Assembly: GCA_943737045.1 (NCBI GenBank)
Contig: CALSFV010000423.1
Location: 106,471-170,470, forward strand
Source: Parapristionchus giblindavisi
Lineage: Eukaryota > Nematoda > Chromadorea > Rhabditida > Diplogasteridae
Length of the DNA stretch: 64,000 nt
Direction: 5' to 3'
The translations under genes and the position numbers were made by a program. Below are positions 60,499-64,000 of the stretch, piece by piece (the stretch's first letter is position 1; the number at the start of each line of letters is the position of its first letter). The notes below the pieces were generated by a model, which was not told the origin of the DNA, made no database searches, and was given only the letters and a program-made list of their open reading frames with translations.

Positions 60499-62544
60499 AT
60501 GGATAAGTAGAGGGGAAGATATATGATTGTGGATGTGTTAAGTATGGTGTACATTCAACTTCATCTTCTTCTTCTTTCTTATTGGAAGGAATGAATTCAT
60601 AATGAAGAAGAAGATGAAATAGATACTCATAATATATATTTATTCCCTTTCTCAATAGAAGAAGATGAAGATGAATTCATTCTTATCGTGCATACCCAAA
60701 ACACATAGATTAGACATCCTGATTCCACTCTCTCCCTCTCCCTCTTGGCTCTCTCCCTCTCCCTCTTGGCTCTCTCCCTCTCCCTCTTGATTCTCTCCCT
60801 CTCCTTATTCATCTTCATCCAATTCTCTCAAGTATAGATAATAGTGGATGGTAGTAGGGGTTAAGATGGATTGTCAATGCATTCAAAAGAGAAGAAGATG
60901 AGAGTATATGTATGCATTGAATACTATCACAACTACAGATAGAGAATGGAGACAACTAGAGATATCTCATATTCACTACTGTAGACACTTCTTATTTCAA
61001 ATATCTACAATCATCGCAACCAACCTAATGGTTTCAACATTTCTCAAAATTTCTGAGAATACAGAAGCAGTTGGATATTTTCCTGGAACTCTAACGATTT
61101 GGATAAATATGTAGGACATAATATAGTGATATTTGAGTAATGAAAGAATAATAATATAACCTCTGTGACACTTTGACTTGTCCATCACTCCTAACACGAA
61201 ATAATATATTGGGTACGGTAAGAGTATGAAGATATGACTTTCGACCATTACGAATAAACGTATCAGGAGTCCAGATTTCCTCAATCAATTATGGTATCGA
61301 TTGATTGATCGATTACCGTACCTTGAGCATCTTTCCAGTCAGGGGAATTTCTTGTCGAGATGGATCAACTGGAGTGAATGATAAACGTTTATCGATCCAT
61401 CGTTGACGGAAATAACAATCGAGTGAAAATTCCTAAACGAATTATCGATTAGTTCGAAACATTATTGATTGTGATATGAGGCCGTTTGCGTAAGAGTCGA
61501 ACAAGGGTTGGCCAAAAATTTCGATCCCTTCAAAACGTGTGTATAGGGGTTATCGAAACCGTTGATGAAGATGGACATTGTCATTTTGGCCCAGTGGTCC
61601 CGCAACGCCTGGTCGGGATTAAGGTAAAAACACGTTTTTGAGTCGTTCTCGATCCAAGGTCGAGCTAGAAGAACGACAAACTTCATTTGTTTTGAAAACA
61701 TTCCAAAAATTCGGAAAATTCTACTTTTGATGGAGACGTTTGCGCCCTTAGCGAGTACCACCGTTCGAACCGGAGTGACGAGACGAACGATGTATTTTGA
61801 GCACATATCTCCGATAACGGAAACGTCTCAATCAAAAGTTGCATTTTCCGATTTTTTGGAATGTTTTCAAAACAAATGAAGTAGACATCCGTCTTTACCA
61901 TCGATTTCTGCCCTAGGAACCCAATTTTCGTCCCTCTAGCTCGACCTTCGATAGAGAACGGCTCAAAAACGTGTTTTTACCGTAATCCCGAACATGCGTT
62001 GCGGGACCACTTGGCCAAAATGACTATGCCCATCTTCATGAGCGGGGTCGATAGCCCCTATAGACACGTTTAAAGGGGATCGAAATTTTTGGTGTGTGCC
62101 AACCCTCACTCATATTTGTCCGACTCTTACGTAAACGGCCTCATATGGATGACTAACCATGTGTTGTTCTGATATTGGTCCCATACTCCGTACACTTATA
62201 TCAATCTCAACTTGAAGAGGTTCATTTGGATCTAATAAATGATCATTAGAGAATAGATATGAACTATGAATGAATAACAGTCAAACCATCATTTGAAGGT
62301 CTGAAGTTCTTATCTTGATTCAATAGAATTGTATTGAGAATCTTTGTGATTTCTCTTGTAAGAGATGAATTGTAATTACTCTTTCCTCTATTAAATGAAT
62401 ATTCATTAAATGAAATGATTGAATATTGAACCTCATAAGGGGAGGATGATTAACCCATGATGAATTATTTGATATAAATTGATTATTAGATGATACAAGA
62501 GATAGAAGAATAAGAGATGATTGAAGAATATATATGAGAACCAT
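57422..62544 (-). CDS. Cys-loop ligand-gated anion channel subunit, GABA-A receptor alpha-like
   Basis: Minus-strand gene of about a dozen exons. Signal peptide [19 protein letters not shown] (62544); [19 protein letters not shown] (about 62300); [17 protein letters not shown] (62190); [20 protein letters not shown] and [19 protein letters not shown] (61160-61285); the Cys loop [20 protein letters not shown] with exactly 13 residues between cysteines (about 59970-60008). M1 is [18 protein letters not shown], then [11 protein letters not shown]2 [20 protein letters not shown]3 [16 protein letters not shown], and M4 [18 protein letters not shown] near the end (57480-57540). The PAR motif before M2 marks anion selectivity, so it should carry chloride at inhibitory synapses. 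The extracellular blocks resemble GABA-A alpha subunits most closely. The ligand is inferred; glycine-, histamine- or other amine-gated relatives cannot be excluded. Introns contain a purine minisatellite and a 667-bp foldback element. Confidence 0.9.
60320..60498 (+). repeat. Purine minisatellite related to the ACSS intron array, then (GA)n
   Basis: Degenerate copies of GGGAGAGATCCTAGAGGGAG with variants GATCGTAGA and GATCATAGA, followed by a (GA)n tract ending at about 60498. It lies in an intron of the channel gene. The core is the same as in the array at 8951-9160. Confidence 0.85.
60725..60805 (+). repeat. Short 24-bp CT-rich tandem repeat
   Basis: About three and a half copies of a unit containing TCTCTCCCTCTCCCTCTTGG on the + strand, in a channel-gene intron, about 230 bp from the purine tract of opposite composition. 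Confidence 0.8.
61477..62143. mobile_element. 667-bp foldback element with TA target duplication
   Basis: Left end TGAGGCCGTTTGCGTAAGAG, right end complement CTCTTACGTAAACGGCCTCA, with TA on both sides (61475-61476 and 62144-62145). The arms pair along most of the length (AAAAACACGTTTTTGAGTCG against CGGCTCAAAAACGTGTTTTT) with scattered mismatches, so this copy is older than the 8.6-kb element. No transposase. It lies in an early intron of the channel gene. Confidence 0.88.
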
Positions 62545-63352
62545 TCTCCATTACGTCATTCAAATGGAATATCAAGGGATACTGTAAGTAAATGAAGTAT
62601 TGATTGATTAGTTTAGACAATGAATGAAGTACGAATACAATAACAATTGATTGATTGTACACAAAAATTTTCAAATGAACCGAATGAAGAATAAAATAAT
62701 GAAAAGATTAAGAAAAGAAGAAAGATAATATGAAATGGATAAATAACCTAAATAAAGAGAAAAAATGTGACAAGTAAGATTTGTTCGTCGTCTACCTCTC
62801 CTTATTCCCTCCCTCTCCCTCTCCCTCTCCCTCTCCCTCTCTCCCTCTTCACTTCTCTCTTTTATCTCTTCTAACGTTGAATGGATAACAACATTTGAGA
62901 GGGACGAAGATGGAAAGAGAATTTGTACCCAACCAATAGAAGAAGAAGGAGGAATATCAGGAAGATTGTTCAAAAGATCAAAGATCAATCTACAGTATCA
63001 TCATTAAAGATCAAAGATCAATATATGATCGAGTGTAATTAAAATCATTCGAACTATCACATACAGTAGTAGTGGAATAATTTATTATATATAGAAATAT
63101 CTATGGAAGCTGTGGATTAATCATACAATCATCTTCGTTATTATTATTCAGTTTGAGATTATAAGAGGTACTTTTCCATAGACAGAAGATCATAGACCAA
63201 AGATCAAAGACTAAAGATCAAAGATCAACTAAGAATAGAATGATATTACGCATAAAAGTAAAGGACATTGTCATGCAGTTGATGTGAGACTCCAACTGGG
63301 GTCAATCCTTCTCCTTATTTCTCTCTCCCTCTCCCTCTCCCTCTCCCTCTCC

Positions 63353-63408
<56 letters not shown>

Positions 63409-64000
63409 TCAACAGCTTTGGTCGCATGCCTCGCGGGGATGAAGAACGGAAAAGAGTCAAATGAAACAGAAGAAGAAGAAGAATAAGGAGATAAAGAAGA
63501 AGATGAAGAAGAGTATATTTCATTCCCTTCTTGTGGTATGAATAAGATAAGGAAATGAAGAAGAAGTTATTATAGAATGATGCTATAGAGAGGGAGATGG
63601 AGGAGAAGGGGAGGGGAGAGGGAGGGGAGGGGAGGTAGGTAATGGTATGTAGCTAAGATGGGCTAAAGAGGGAGAGAAATGGATATGAGTGGTGTCTACT
63701 ACAAAGTAGTAGAAGAAGAAGGAAGAGAATTGAATAGAAGAATAAGATATAGTTATATTATGTTAATGAGAATAGAAGGCATGAAGACAATTGACTGATG
63801 GTAGAGAAGATGGAGGGGGGAGAGGGAGGAGAGAAGGAGGGGGGGAGAGGGAGAGGGAGGGGTAGAGGGAGGAGAGAGGGAGAGGGAGGAGTGGAGGGGG
63901 GGGGGAGAGGGAGAAGAGAAGGAGGGGGAGAGAGGTAGAGGGAGGGGAGAGAGAGAGGAATGAAAAGCAGTTGTATGTATATTCATTCATTCATTCATGA
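62545..64000. other. Low-complexity region upstream of the channel gene
   Basis: Contains CT tracts at about 62805-62848 and 63318-63408 (the latter a (CT)n of about 45 bp), repeated AAAGATC heptamers (62970-63020, 63190-63230), and a G/A-rich stretch at 63590-63960. A minus-strand open frame (62671-62988) includes NLPDIPPSSSIGWVQILFP but turns into repeat-encoded residues; it could hold a 5' exon but has no recognised family. I see no other gene. Confidence 0.5.
63810..63957 (+). repeat. Purine (GGAGAGGGAG)n tract
   Basis: About 150 bp almost only G and A on the + strand, with G runs of up to nine. The Pro/Ser/Leu-rich minus-strand frames across it are artefacts. Confidence 0.88.

Noticed and set aside
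1..64000. tRNA, rRNA or spliced-leader RNA genes
   Set aside because: I looked for the tRNA B-box (GGTTCGAATCC-like) and known nematode leader sequence while reading both strands and found no convincing match. A covariance-model search would be decisive.

Overview
This is eukaryotic DNA from an AT-rich, gene-dense invertebrate animal. Its genes carry many short GT-AG introns, and the products are animal-specific: a teneurin, a GABA-A-type receptor subunit, an AQP11-like aquaporin, a ROGDI homologue and a tandem-BRCT BRCA1/BARD1-like protein. Several start codons lie just after an acceptor-like pyrimidine-AG, which would fit trans-splicing. The many palindromic (foldback) DNA elements with TA or TTAA target duplications also suggest a nematode or similar small-genome worm. 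That placement is inference, not proof.

Layout: 1-2814 (+) 3' part of a tandem-BRCT gene; 4230-10754 (+) acetyl-CoA synthetase; 10755-14491 a transposon-rich gap with one element nested inside another; 14492-39992 (+) a teneurin, whose cytoplasmic-domain introns (15-27 kb) hold most of the purine/pyrimidine simple repeats; 40875-42062 (-) aquaporin; 42780-44746 (-) ROGDI; 44837-53430 an 8.6-kb foldback element; 53600-55287 (+) NFATC2IP/Rad60-like SUMO-domain protein; 55634-57157 (+) DNAJC30-like mitochondrial J protein; 57422-62544 (-) Cys-loop anion channel subunit; 62545-64000 low-complexity gap.

The genes are mostly unrelated in function: DNA repair, acetyl-CoA supply, neuronal adhesion, water/solute channel, V-ATPase/synaptic factor, SUMO-related genome stability, mitochondria and inhibitory neurotransmission. 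Teneurin, ROGDI and the GABA-A-like subunit share a neuronal theme, but nothing shows co-regulation.

The most unusual object is the 8.6-kb inverted-repeat element at 44837-53430. It has GC-rich tips, a perfect 9-bp target duplication (TATAAAGTG), near-identical arms of about 2 kb, and long arrays of a 29-bp unit that itself contains a palindrome. A separate 1.24-kb foldback element sits in its centre. It lies in the interval between the divergent ROGDI and NFATC2IP-like genes. A second theme is that introns repeatedly begin with GTACGGTAG or GTATACTGTAG and often carry the complement near their 3' end. All calls come from reading the sequence by eye; no database search was run.
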